DNA of 30,119 nucleotides, taken from the IMG/VR virus record IMGVR_UViG_3300029319_000316, positions 1 through 30,119 of that record; one strand, 5' to 3'. Made by a program: the position numbers and the translations under genes. This stretch comes from a virus. This document shows, piece by piece, positions 8,385 to 15,645 of this stretch. The notes below the pieces were generated by a model. It was not told the origin of the DNA, searched no databases, and saw only the letters and a list, made by a program, of their open reading frames with translations. Position 1 is the first letter of the stretch. Every line of letters starts with the position of its first letter.

Positions 8385-9656
8385 TTACCCCACAAAAATT
8401 AAGTTTGGAATGCTCTTTTGCGCCTCGTTAGCGTTTGTCATAATATTAGATTCTTGCTCAGAAAGAGCCTTGTAAGTAAGTTCATCAAGCACAGTCTTCA
8501 ATTCTTCCCTCAATGCACTCTGCTCTTCTCTTCCCTCAGAAATTAGAGCAGGGCCATTAAGAGTAATTGATTCTCCCGGAATTGGAACAGAAGCAAATTT
8601 TGAACGTACCTGACCTAAAATTTCTTTTGTTAGTGCTAGAGCAAATCTGCGAATCCACTGCTTACCAATTGAATTAATGCTCTCGTATGGAATATTCGCC
8701 AACGGCATCGTATTCATGTTATTGACACCATCGATCCCAATATCTGTCGATGTTGACGTTTCCCAAGCATCTTCAGCAACGGAAAATTCAACCCAAAGTT
8801 TTCCTGGCCTATCGTCAGTAGGGATAGGATACAAACGTATTTTATTGTTTCGAATTTCATATGAATAGTGAGAGGTTCTCGTATACAAATGATCTTCATA
8901 GGCCATGGCCTGCAATTTGTTTTGCCATGTTGGAATCACTTCAAATGTGGAATCGTCAGCGTATTGACCATAATTGTGAAAATTTCCAACAACGTTTAAT
9001 CCACCATAATATCCATAAAATCTCCATATTGATTCTGGTGATTTATAGAAAACTTTATTAATTAAAATTTTCTTATTACCAACTTTACCATAATAAGGCA
9101 ACGATGCAGTAAGTGCCGATGATGCTGATATCAGCGACTGTAAATCGTAATCTTGCTGATCTTGTGTGGTGTCGATCGAAGCAGAATAAATCTTTGTTGT
9201 TCCTCCGATCGAGGCGTGATATGCGGTCCCTTCGGATACTCGACGTGCATAGCCTATATCAAACTTGGGATATTTTAATGAAATATGTGCGCCAGACAAA
9301 CTGGATGAAAGTTCCCCGGCCATCATTTCCCCTTTATAATCAAAAGAACTGGTTGTGTTGCCCAGAACATTTGATAGGGAGTTTTTAGCCTGATGGATAT
9401 TAACTAAATATGAATATTCTAAAACTGCTTCTTCGTATGCGGCATATACATTCTTTTCAGTAAGTTCAATGTCAAGAACATCTCCACCTAATTTACGATA
9501 TGTATATGTAACTTGTTGGGCTGCGCCGGATAGAAACTCATCCGAACCGGTATACATGGCATATGGCAATGCTGCCGATACATCTGATTCGCTCCCCGTT
9601 GACGCAAGGACGATAACGCTTGTTTGTTGTTTTGGTGATAAAGTGGGTACGGACAT
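8385..9656 (-). CDS. 13: Neck protein (T4 gp13-like)
   Basis: A 423-aa protein (T4 gp13 is 309 aa). The C-terminal part is the most telling: WIRRFALALTKEILGQVRSK, then FASVPIPGESITLNGPALISE and a helical ending EELKTVLDELTYKALSEQ, as in gp13-type head-completion proteins. The N-terminal third carries Tyr- and Ser-rich sequence without a clear match and may account for the extra length. It probably binds the portal/head vertex and, with the gp14-like protein, makes the neck. ATG 9654-9656 follows GAGGAG by about 8 bases. Confidence 0.8.
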   Translation of the reverse strand: MSVPTLSPKQQTSVIVLASTGSESDVSAALPYAMYTGSDEFLSGAAQQVTYTYRKLGGDVLDIELTEKNVYAAYEEAVLEYSYLVNIHQAKNSLSNVLGNTTSSFDYKGEMMAGELSSSLSGAHISLKYPKFDIGYARRVSEGTAYHASIGGTTKIYSASIDTTQDQQDYDLQSLISASSALTASLPYYGKVGNKKILINKVFYKSPESIWRFYGYYGGLNVVGNFHNYGQYADDSTFEVIPTWQNKLQAMAYEDHLYTRTSHYSYEIRNNKIRLYPIPTDDRPGKLWVEFSVAEDAWETSTSTDIGIDGVNNMNTMPLANIPYESINSIGKQWIRRFALALTKEILGQVRSKFASVPIPGESITLNGPALISEGREEQSALREELKTVLDELTYKALSEQESNIMTNANEAQKSIPNLIFVG

Positions 9657-9673
9657 GTAGGTGTCTCCTCTTA

Positions 9674-9681
9674 CTAAATAG
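9674..9681 (-). promoter_or_regulatory. Candidate late-promoter octamer CTATTTAG before the neck genes
   Basis: CTATTTAG on the coding strand, one base different from CTATTTAT, 17 bases before the gp13-like ATG and just upstream of GAGGAG. Spacing is tight, as at 1779-1786. Confidence 0.35.
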
Positions 9682-9734
9682 TTGATCTATTTTTAAAAAA
9701 GAAACCCTCGGCCAAATGTAGGAATGTGTCCGAC

Positions 9735-9974
9735 TTATTTTTCAGAATCAGTGTCAAATTCGTGATCAACATCGAATTTTTCTACAAAAGTACTCATCAC
9801 TTCGTTAAGATAATCCAACATATGCTTTTGCAACATAAAAAGTTCCTGTATTTTCTGCTCTACTGACTCCATCCTCTCTTCTATGGTTCTAGACTTCAAA
9901 GGTTCATCTTCTAAGGGATTGTAATCGTCTTTTCTGCCCTTTAGCGATTCTGGATCGATAAATATATTTTTCAC
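9735..9974 (-). CDS. Small acidic coiled-coil protein, unknown function
   Basis: A 79-aa protein. I choose GTG 9972-9974 (KNIFIDPESLKGRKDD follows) because GAGAGGA lies 5 bases upstream; an ATG 12 codons earlier has no ribosome site. Residues ~35-65 form a heptad-like coiled coil (ERMESVEQKIQELFMLQKHM), and the tail is acidic (DVDHEFDTDSEK). It differs from its neighbours in having a terminator directly upstream (10029-10062) and a good TTGACA/TATTTT promoter, so it may be expressed apart from the late genes. It sits between virion-protein and neck genes. Function unknown; it could be a small assembly factor or a host-directed protein. Confidence 0.7.
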   Translation of the reverse strand: MKNIFIDPESLKGRKDDYNPLEDEPLKSRTIEERMESVEQKIQELFMLQKHMLDYLNEVMSTFVEKFDVDHEFDTDSEK

Positions 9975-9998
9975 TTTTTCCTCTCTTTTTGATAATCT

Positions 9999-10027
9999 AA
10001 AATAACACACTCAATTGAAATTGTCAA
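9999..10027 (-). promoter_or_regulatory. Sigma70-like promoter for the small coiled-coil gene
   Basis: On the coding strand a perfect TTGACA (10022-10027) is followed after 17 bases by TATTTT (9999-10004). Predicted transcription would start near 9992, giving a short leader with GAGAGGA before the GTG. This is the classic host-type spacing and is unlike the octamers before other genes here. Confidence 0.55.
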
Positions 10028-10028
10028 C

Positions 10029-10062
10029 AAAAAAATGCCCCATTTAATAATAAATAGGGCAT
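10029..10062 (-). terminator. Intrinsic terminator after the 204-aa virion protein gene
   Basis: On the coding strand ATGCCC (10057-10062) pairs with GGGCAT (10035-10040) across a 16-base AT-rich loop, followed by a seven-T run. It lies 33 bases after the stop of the upstream gene. The loop and 5' arm contain a CTATTTAT octamer at 10050-10057. Confidence 0.75.
10050..10057 (-). promoter_or_regulatory. CTATTTAT octamer within the terminator
   Basis: An exact CTATTTAT lies in the 5' arm and loop of the terminator at 10029-10062. A transcript started here would lack the 5' arm and so escape the terminator. It may be a second promoter for the 79-aa gene or a chance match in an AT-rich loop. Confidence 0.3.
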
Positions 10063-10094
10063 AGATTTAAACAGTTTTTCGAATCAATTAAATA

Positions 10095-10709
10095 TCAAGA
10101 CCAGCCAGTTGCAACAACTGCATTACCGTCAAGCGCTGGGGTTGCAGCAGATGTGATTCCGTAAACCTGGGCATGAATCTTGTCTGCCTCTTGGTAATAG
10201 AATCTGGCGTATGTGCCCTCTTTCCCACCGGCGTGATCGGCAGCGTTGGAATCGAAGTGAATTGCCTTCGTGTTGTTTGTTGTACCGTGAATTGGAATAG
10301 CATCCATCTTGGCACCGGTGCTGGCGAGGTGGACACTACCAAATATTGTAGTAGATCCAGCATTCGCAACAGCCATGATTGCAGTGCCGTCCGTGTCGCA
10401 GTCGGAAGACAGAAAAATCTCAATGCACATACCGGCGTTATTAGCAGTTGCCAATGGAAGTTTGATTGTCGAAGACCAAACTCCAGTCATAAACACTCTG
10501 ACATCTGCTGCCGCAGATGTCAGATCGACAGCGGCAGATGTTGCACTCGATGCAAGAACATTGCTATTCAATATTCCGCCCGAAAATGTCGCAATTGCAC
10601 TTGTCGTAATTGTCGGATTAGTTAAAGTTGCGTTAACTAAATTTATATCTCTCTTTAAGTTTTCTAATAATGCCTCTACTCTAGCGAGGCCCACTCTCTT
10701 TGTACCCAT
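10095..10709 (-). CDS. Beta-rich virion protein (head fibre or decoration candidate)
   Basis: A 204-aa protein. ATG 10707-10709 has AAGGAGGG upstream at good spacing; nine earlier codons lack a ribosome site. It opens MGTKRVGLARVEALLENLKR, a basic amphipathic helix, then continues as Ala/Thr/Ser-rich beta sequence with VFMTGVWSSTIKLPLATANNAGMCIEI, which resembles the LP...G...I-x-I strand pair in the C-terminal domains of the fibre-like proteins upstream. It ends with a Tyr-rich segment (YARFYYQEADKIHAQVYGI). It follows the capsid gene and another similar protein, so a capsid-surface or vertex role is likely but unproven. A structured leader of about 100 bases precedes it. Confidence 0.7.
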   Translation of the reverse strand: MGTKRVGLARVEALLENLKRDINLVNATLTNPTITTSAIATFSGGILNSNVLASSATSAAVDLTSAAADVRVFMTGVWSSTIKLPLATANNAGMCIEIFLSSDCDTDGTAIMAVANAGSTTIFGSVHLASTGAKMDAIPIHGTTNNTKAIHFDSNAADHAGGKEGTYARFYYQEADKIHAQVYGITSAATPALDGNAVVATGWS

Positions 10710-10769
10710 AGTTAAGAACCCTCCTTTTATAATCATGTCCCTGCACCGGTTTATTTCAGCGATACTAGG

Positions 10770-10846
10770 GGGCAGTTCAGTGTCTGCCCAATAACTTAGG
10801 ATGAACTTTATCGTTCACCTATAAGTAGAATCCAACTTGTCCTAAG
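10770..10846 (-). other. Structured leader with nested inverted repeats
   Basis: The 166-base gap before the 204-aa gene contains three inverted repeats on the coding strand: CTTAGG at 10841-10846 with CCTAAG at 10795-10800; inside it GTGAAC (10813-10818) with GTTCAT (10801-10806); and GGGCAG (10784-10789) with CTGCCC (10770-10775) around an 8-base loop. None is followed by a T run, so they are not obvious terminators. If transcription starts just after the octamer at 10821-10828, the GTGAAC hairpin would sit at the 5' end of the mRNA. Confidence 0.5.
10821..10828 (-). promoter_or_regulatory. Candidate late-promoter octamer CTACTTAT before the 204-aa gene
   Basis: CTACTTAT on the coding strand, 111 bases upstream of the ATG, giving an unusually long leader of roughly 100 bases. 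Confidence 0.45.
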
Positions 10847-10875
10847 AGCGTGGCCTTCTTGAAAATAGATAAGTA

Positions 10876-11376
10876 TCAACTAAAAGATGTGATTAACGCA
10901 ACCCTGCTGACCGCTCTTAACATGAACCAATGGTTTCCAACATAGACCAATTCGATGATCGCGCCGCGCTTCTCAGCATCAGCAAACCCAACCGTTTGGG
11001 AATTTATATCGACAAACGTCGCATTTCCAACTCCAGTGCTAATTCCTCGAATATTCGTACCAGAGCCAGCATCAATTAACACCTCTGCGGCTGCGTTGCT
11101 ATTCGCAGTCAACAGAAAAGTAAAGTTCTCTCCGTGAACACAATCAGTGGGAAGAGTCATGGTGAGATTTCCCGATGCTGATGCGTTAATCATCACAATT
11201 CTTCCTGACTGTTCTTTAGAGAATTCAGTATCTGCCGTAACGGTTGAACCCAGTGAAACGTCTTGATCCGGGTGCAGCAACTTCCTTTTAATCGCAAATT
11301 CCGATGGTGGCGCCATCCGCTCCAAATTGTTATTAACAATCTGTTGTAATCTGCCTTGACTTAATCTTCTTCCCAT
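10876..11376 (-). CDS. Beta-rich virion protein following the capsid gene
   Basis: A 166-aa protein opening MGRRLSQGRLQQIVNNNLERM, an amphipathic basic helix like the MK..K..LKQII leaders elsewhere in the window. The rest is beta-rich: RIVMINASASGNLTMTLP, then GENFTFLLTANSNAAAEVLID, and near the end IIELVYVGNHWFMLRAVS. The layout (strand-LP-strand ... YxGNxWxxL) matches the C-terminal domain of the four fibre-like proteins at 14.4-19.3 kb. It probably binds the capsid surface or a vertex; the position just after the gp23-like gene suits a decoration or head-fibre protein. ATG 11374-11376 follows GGAGGG. Terminator and octamer lie upstream. Confidence 0.7.
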   Translation of the reverse strand: MGRRLSQGRLQQIVNNNLERMAPPSEFAIKRKLLHPDQDVSLGSTVTADTEFSKEQSGRIVMINASASGNLTMTLPTDCVHGENFTFLLTANSNAAAEVLIDAGSGTNIRGISTGVGNATFVDINSQTVGFADAEKRGAIIELVYVGNHWFMLRAVSRVALITSFS

Positions 11377-11406
11377 AGTTTATCCCTCCAATGGACTTGG
11401 TTTACA

Positions 11407-11414
11407 ATAAGTAG
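11407..11414 (-). promoter_or_regulatory. Candidate late-promoter octamer CTACTTAT before the 166-aa gene
   Basis: CTACTTAT on the coding strand, 30 bases before the ATG and about 27 bases after the capsid terminator hairpin. The spacing suits a promoter with a leader of about 24 bases. Confidence 0.5.
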
Positions 11415-11440
11415 TATTTTTGATCTCGTAAAAGGAACAA

Positions 11441-11470
11441 AGCCCCCCCGAAATAAATCGGGAGGGCTGT
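11441..11470 (-). terminator. Strong terminator hairpin after the major capsid gene
   Basis: AGCCCTCCCG and CGGGGGGGCT form a ~10-bp GC-rich stem (one G-T pair) with an AT loop, 26 bases after the capsid stop. On the coding strand it is followed by CTTTGTT and preceded by a run of seven A. The mirror-image T run on the plus strand would make it bidirectional. Confidence 0.8.
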
Positions 11471-11495
11471 TTTTTTATCTATCGATGCTCAGGAA

Positions 11496-13214
11496 CTACG
11501 CAGTAGCGCCGGCCTCACCGAGAAGTCCTCGACAAATCACAAGACCGTACATGTCCGGGCGAACCATTTTCTTGGCGTACCGGGTCATGACACCCTTGCG
11601 AGGCACGAAGTCCTCAACACCAAAGATGGTAGGAGTCACCTGAAGTGGAACGTATGGAGCATAAACGTAGCCAGACTCAAGGAATCCAGAACCCTTACGA
11701 CCAACGAGGACCACATTACGGATGAAGTAAGGATCAACGTACACGTCGAACTTACGGCTCAAGGAGCCGACCTTAACAGCACCGATCTGGCCACGATCAT
11801 CGTCAGCGGTGACGGATGCGCGGAAACCAGCAGTGAACTCAAGGATGTTTGCAACTTCAGGGCCACAGACCACGAAGTTTGCACCGCCACGGAGCGTCTT
11901 GCGGTGAATCTGAGCGGACACATCATTGATGGTCTCAATCAGAGTCTCATACCACTCAGACACAGTACCGGTGAAATCAGGAGCAGCAGAAGATGCGCCG
12001 ATTTCAGCACCAGTGGTGCGCGCAAGGAACATACCAGGGCTGCGAGACCAGTAGAAAGTACCAGCGGTTGCACCCTTGACAAGATCTTCCATGATTTCAC
12101 GATCGATTTCGAGAGCGATCTGCTCGGAAAGAATTCCGGTCAACTCAACCTCGGCGTCGATGTTGTGATAAGCACTCAAGTCTTGGCCAAGTTCTGGCGT
12201 CCACTTTGCTTTCAACTTCTTGGTCATCGCCGTAACTGCCACAGAGTCAACCTTGATGTTGATCTCAGGAATCAGTTCGCTGTTCTCAAGACCCCAAGTA
12301 GTGGTTCCGCGAACGGCACCAGTTGCACCACCAGCCTCAAAGTTGTCCTTGATGGCCATGGAGGCTTCGGCGATACGATCGACAGACTCACTCAAACGAG
12401 CAGCCGTTTCCGTACCAGAAGCGTTAACAATGATAAGGAACTTAGTGCTATCCGTAGGATCGATTCGCGTAAGGCGACGAACCTGACGACCAGCATCAAC
12501 AGTCGTTGCCGTAATCGTGATGAAATCATCCTCATTGAACTGACCAGCAGTAGCGCCAGAAAGTTCGACACTACCAACAGCGTACATAGAACCAGAAGAA
12601 AGATCTGGATCGAACTGAAGCAGACGTGGGAGGTTGTAACCGGTAACGTTCGCATCAAAGGTAGGAACACCACCTTCCTGAACCTCACCCTGTGCAACAA
12701 CGGTCGTCACAACAGTGAAAGAACCGGTTGGGGAAGCATAGCCATTGTTGAGGGCGTAGAAACTGTCTTCTGCGCTATCACCACTGAGGCTAACACCACC
12801 AGTCAACTGGCTAGCCAGCACTCCGCCACCGTAAAGTGACTCACCGGCTTCAGCACCTAAACGAGCACTCTCATAAGAGAAGTCCAAGAAGAAGATGAGT
12901 CCACTTGGAAGGCTCATTGGCTGAACGCTAACAAGATCGTTAGCGATAAGTCCGCCGAAAACACGACGAACGATTGGGAATGCGACGGCAGCAAAGCCTT
13001 CAACATCACCAGGGGCTGTGCCACCCATTGTGGATGCTTCCTTAAGAAGTTGGGCAGCCTGATTTTCAAGTAAGCGAGCCATGTTGTGCTGGGCGCGCTC
13101 ATTATCGATACCCTCAAGAAGTCCGGTGGACTGCCACTTGTTCAAAAGTGCGGCTCCCTCTTTCTCAAGGTCACGACTTACAATGCCTTCTGTGAGGCGT
13201 TCTAAAACTGACAT
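11496..13214 (-). CDS. 23: Major capsid protein (T4 gp23-like), 572 aa
   Basis: Similar in length and layout to T4 gp23 (521 aa). The N-terminal ~60 residues are helical and removable: the segment LLEN...QLLKEAST contains L-K-E59|A60, matching the (L/I)-x-E cut rule of the gp21 protease, at nearly the same place as T4 gp23 (after residue 65). The mature start is followed by FAAVAFPIVRRVFGGLIANDLVSVQPM, the best conserved gp23 block, and FFLDFSYESARLG. Late features include IHRKTLRGGANFVVCGPEVANIL and DMYGLVICRGLLGE at the C-terminus. It forms the icosahedral shell around the scaffold. ATG 13212-13214 follows GGGAGA; scaffold lies 25 bases upstream, strong terminator downstream. Confidence 0.95.
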   Translation of the reverse strand: MSVLERLTEGIVSRDLEKEGAALLNKWQSTGLLEGIDNERAQHNMARLLENQAAQLLKEASTMGGTAPGDVEGFAAVAFPIVRRVFGGLIANDLVSVQPMSLPSGLIFFLDFSYESARLGAEAGESLYGGGVLASQLTGGVSLSGDSAEDSFYALNNGYASPTGSFTVVTTVVAQGEVQEGGVPTFDANVTGYNLPRLLQFDPDLSSGSMYAVGSVELSGATAGQFNEDDFITITATTVDAGRQVRRLTRIDPTDSTKFLIIVNASGTETAARLSESVDRIAEASMAIKDNFEAGGATGAVRGTTTWGLENSELIPEINIKVDSVAVTAMTKKLKAKWTPELGQDLSAYHNIDAEVELTGILSEQIALEIDREIMEDLVKGATAGTFYWSRSPGMFLARTTGAEIGASSAAPDFTGTVSEWYETLIETINDVSAQIHRKTLRGGANFVVCGPEVANILEFTAGFRASVTADDDRGQIGAVKVGSLSRKFDVYVDPYFIRNVVLVGRKGSGFLESGYVYAPYVPLQVTPTIFGVEDFVPRKGVMTRYAKKMVRPDMYGLVICRGLLGEAGATA

Positions 13215-13239
13215 AATAATTGTCTCCCTTTATAAGTTT

Positions 13240-14346
13240 TTATTTTTTATTATCAATACCGGCCAATGTTCTCATTCGCTCGGCAAATGAAAGTTCTCTC
13301 TTTTGAGATCCCCTTCGAGTTGGAATAATCGTTGAAGATCTAGAGTTTCTGCTGATCGTTTCGCGAAGTGATTTTGGCGTAGTAGAACTGTCTTTTCCAC
13401 TCACTGCGCTTTGAAGCGTTTCATAGATGACTTTAGCCTCATCGATTGAACCGCATTTCGAAAGGGCTTCGACAACTTTATTTTTTTGTCGCTCATTCAG
13501 GGAGCCGTCCTTTAGGATGCGATTTGCATAGAGAAGACGACTGTTGATAACAGCCATCTCATCAAATTTCTCTTTCAATACATTAACAGTCTCCGTGAGT
13601 TTCTTAATGTCACCCTTTAGAGTTGTGTTATGGGCCTCGGTTTGAGATTTGCTCTCTTGGAGTCCCTTCAGTGTATCATTGAGTTTGTTAAATTCTTCTT
13701 GTCTTTCTGTGTCTTGAAGAGCGAGAAGTCTCAACTTCTCAAGTTCTTCCTTTTCTTTGACTGGGCGTTCGAGATGGCCAGACTTAAGACCATTAGAGTC
13801 AACATCGACCACCACTTTTTCTAAAATAGCGTCAATCATTTCTTCGGAAATTTCAACGCCCTCTTCAATAGATTGTTCTTCATCAAGGTTTTCGTTTTGT
13901 GGGGCCTCTGCTGCTAATTCAGCAGCCTCTGATGCTTGATCCATAGAATCGACACCGACGCCATCACTTTTAACGTCTTCAGCAATTGGCTCAATGCCCA
14001 AGGCCCTTTCGCCCTCCATGACAGCGGCACGAAGTTCATCAAAATCAATCATGATCTCTTGCTCGTCTTCGGGACACGGACACAGGCGTTGGCCATCTGT
14101 TGCAGCCGGAGGGATATAAGGCTCCTGTTCTTCTTCAGCATCGAGTGGCATTTCGTCACCCATCATCTCCGGAGGAAAGTCGCCCTCATCATCTTCCATG
14201 TCTGCCTCATCTTGCTCCAAGAGATTCTGGACAGCCTGCTTAATTTCGGGAGCATACTTCTCAATAATTGCTTGTTCTGCGTTCTTGAGAGCGGACTCTC
14301 TAAGCGCTTTGGCGTCTACAATAGCCTGTTCTAACAATGAAGACAT
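13240..14346 (-). CDS. 22: Prohead core scaffold (T4 gp22-like)
   Basis: A 368-aa protein (T4 gp22 is 269 aa) directly before the capsid gene, as in T4. Three parts are visible: an N-terminal helix (LLEQAIVDAKALRESALKNA), a very acidic middle (about residues 50-190), and a long coiled coil at about 195-285 (KEELEKLRLLALQDTERQEE and on). The C-terminus is basic and ends in FAERMRTLAGIDNKK, typical of gp22-type scaffolds that contact capsid subunits. The protein forms the temporary prohead core and would be degraded by the gp21-like protease. One odd detail is a CPCP motif near residue 90 in the acidic part. Start ATG 14344-14346 with GAGG upstream and an octamer 31 bases before it. Confidence 0.85.
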   Translation of the reverse strand: MSSLLEQAIVDAKALRESALKNAEQAIIEKYAPEIKQAVQNLLEQDEADMEDDEGDFPPEMMGDEMPLDAEEEQEPYIPPAATDGQRLCPCPEDEQEIMIDFDELRAAVMEGERALGIEPIAEDVKSDGVGVDSMDQASEAAELAAEAPQNENLDEEQSIEEGVEISEEMIDAILEKVVVDVDSNGLKSGHLERPVKEKEELEKLRLLALQDTERQEEFNKLNDTLKGLQESKSQTEAHNTTLKGDIKKLTETVNVLKEKFDEMAVINSRLLYANRILKDGSLNERQKNKVVEALSKCGSIDEAKVIYETLQSAVSGKDSSTTPKSLRETISRNSRSSTIIPTRRGSQKRELSFAERMRTLAGIDNKK

Positions 14347-14377
14347 AAAATAAAACCTCGAATAAAATTCTTCAAAA

Positions 14378-14385
14378 ATAAATAG
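14378..14385 (-). promoter_or_regulatory. Candidate late-promoter octamer CTATTTAT before the scaffold-capsid unit
   Basis: CTATTTAT on the coding strand, 31 bases upstream of the scaffold ATG with GAGG between. This would drive scaffold and capsid together. A degenerate relative (AAACTTAT, about 13231-13238) lies before the capsid gene itself. Confidence 0.5.
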
Positions 14386-14421
14386 TATTATCTTAAGGAA
14401 AAGGAAAAAGAACAGTTTTTG

Positions 14422-15531
14422 CTAGATTATCCACCAGTCGATACCATTTGATTGCACTCGGCAAACTTCACCATGGTTTCCAAGCAAATAAGTGGACAAT
14501 GATTCAATTTTGCCACCTGAGCATGAAATATTGACAGAATTTAGTTCTGAAATCTTCTTGATTACGACAATTCTTCCGATATTCTCGGAAACATTTGGAA
14601 GAACAACTTTCACATCACCAGCAGAACAATCAACAAATATTGTATAATCAGTTGACAAAATGGTATAATCCTCGGCAACAGTCTTGCATGATGCAAGAAC
14701 AGCGCCATGGTTTAAATTATCACAAATGATATTTCTACTATTTGTAGTCCCTTCCACCTGAAGAGTATTATTAATTGGATTGAAGGAGAAAGTTGAGGAT
14801 GCTCTAAATCCATTCCTACCACAGTACTGAACTTCGTTCGGAGAACCGTCCGCTTGTGGCATATTCATTCCAATGTATGAATGGTACAAATTGCGCAATG
14901 TCGTTTTACGAACCTGCTGCTCAGAATGATCGTATACAATTAGAGTATCATCATCTGCCAAGGTCTGACCTCTGTTGGAAATATCAATAGGACTAGATGG
15001 GTCAACAAACAGTTTTCCGGAATCAATTGGATCCGTCATGATTCCCAAACCAGCATTATTCTTTATTTTGACCGATAATCCATCAGAATTCACACGAATG
15101 CCAACTCCAGTATGAATGGTCAATTTATCGTCTTTCCCTAATAAACCATTACCATATTCTATATTATTAGGGTGTACTCTGCCTGTTATGGACATTGCCG
15201 GGAGCGAATGTAGCATTTCTGCCGATCCGCTAAAAATAATGCTCTCGCCTCCAAGTTTTCCATCGATCAGAAGCAGGTTCGGATCGGTTGTCGCAACTGA
15301 GTTGCCCTTAGAAACGAGAACGCGGTTTTCACCATCGCTTGCAATGGTTTTGATGGGGGGAACTGTGACCTCTTCACCATCTGGCGTGTAATAATTAGCG
15401 GCTGTGATACCGTCCTCAAATTTTTTATGACCATATACTTTTTGGTTTGAATGATTGTCTACTGCCCTATCTAAACCTTTTAAAAGGTGGTCCTGGGTTT
15501 CAGTATCTTTGTTTCTGTTAACGTAAGCCAT
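14422..15531 (-). CDS. Fibre-like virion protein with shared C-terminal domain
   Basis: A 369-aa protein (MAYVNRNKDTETQDHLLKGL...). The middle is beta-rich with short repeats and a T-L-R-N-L-Y-H-S-Y segment. The C-terminal ~75 residues (DYTIFVDCSAGDVKVVLPNV ... IVVIKKI ... ISCSGGKIES ... VCRVQSNGIDWWII) match the layout of the C-terminal domains of the next three upstream proteins: strand-LP, I/V-K-K/D, glycine turn, and a closing aromatic after NG. This is common in phage fibre or head-fibre tips. It is transcribed from its own octamer (15558-15565) after a terminator. Whether it sits on head or tail cannot be read from the sequence; location in the head module favours the head. Confidence 0.7.
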   Translation of the reverse strand: MAYVNRNKDTETQDHLLKGLDRAVDNHSNQKVYGHKKFEDGITAANYYTPDGEEVTVPPIKTIASDGENRVLVSKGNSVATTDPNLLLIDGKLGGESIIFSGSAEMLHSLPAMSITGRVHPNNIEYGNGLLGKDDKLTIHTGVGIRVNSDGLSVKIKNNAGLGIMTDPIDSGKLFVDPSSPIDISNRGQTLADDDTLIVYDHSEQQVRKTTLRNLYHSYIGMNMPQADGSPNEVQYCGRNGFRASSTFSFNPINNTLQVEGTTNSRNIICDNLNHGAVLASCKTVAEDYTILSTDYTIFVDCSAGDVKVVLPNVSENIGRIVVIKKISELNSVNISCSGGKIESLSTYLLGNHGEVCRVQSNGIDWWII

Positions 15532-15557
15532 TTTTATCCTCGAATAGCAAATTTATT

Positions 15558-15565
15558 ATAAATAG
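15558..15565 (-). promoter_or_regulatory. Candidate late-promoter octamer CTATTTAT right after a terminator
   Basis: The coding strand reads a T run, GA, then CTATTTATA, so the octamer begins three bases after the terminator T run and lies 26 bases before the ATG of the 369-aa gene. On the opposite strand it reads TATAAATA, the exact T4 late consensus, but there is no plus-strand gene to drive. Confidence 0.5.
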
Positions 15566-15567
15566 TC

Positions 15568-15602
15568 AAAAAAACGGGGCATCCCCCCGAAGAAGGATGC
15601 CC
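15568..15602 (-). terminator. Intrinsic terminator after the 705-aa fibre gene
   Basis: On the coding strand GGGCATCC and GGATGCCC form a perfect 8-bp stem with a 10-base loop, followed by CG and seven T. It lies 43 bases after the stop of the repeat-rich fibre gene. Confidence 0.85.
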
Positions 15603-15645
15603 ACTTTAAAACGTCTAATCTACAGCCATCTAGACTGAATTTAGA

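Noticed and set aside
9661-9734. GGCCGAGGG followed by a T run as a terminator of the 79-aa gene
   Set aside because: No convincing complementary arm could be found next to the T run.
11904-12839. 311-codon open frame on the plus strand opposite the capsid gene
   Set aside because: It lies wholly inside the clear gp23-like gene; its protein is low in family-like motifs and reflects the codon bias of the real gene.
15558-15565. Exact TATAAATA on the plus strand as a T4-type late promoter
   Set aside because: There are no plus-strand genes; all copies lie before minus-strand genes and after minus-strand terminators, so reading in the coding direction is more likely. Antisense transcription is not excluded.
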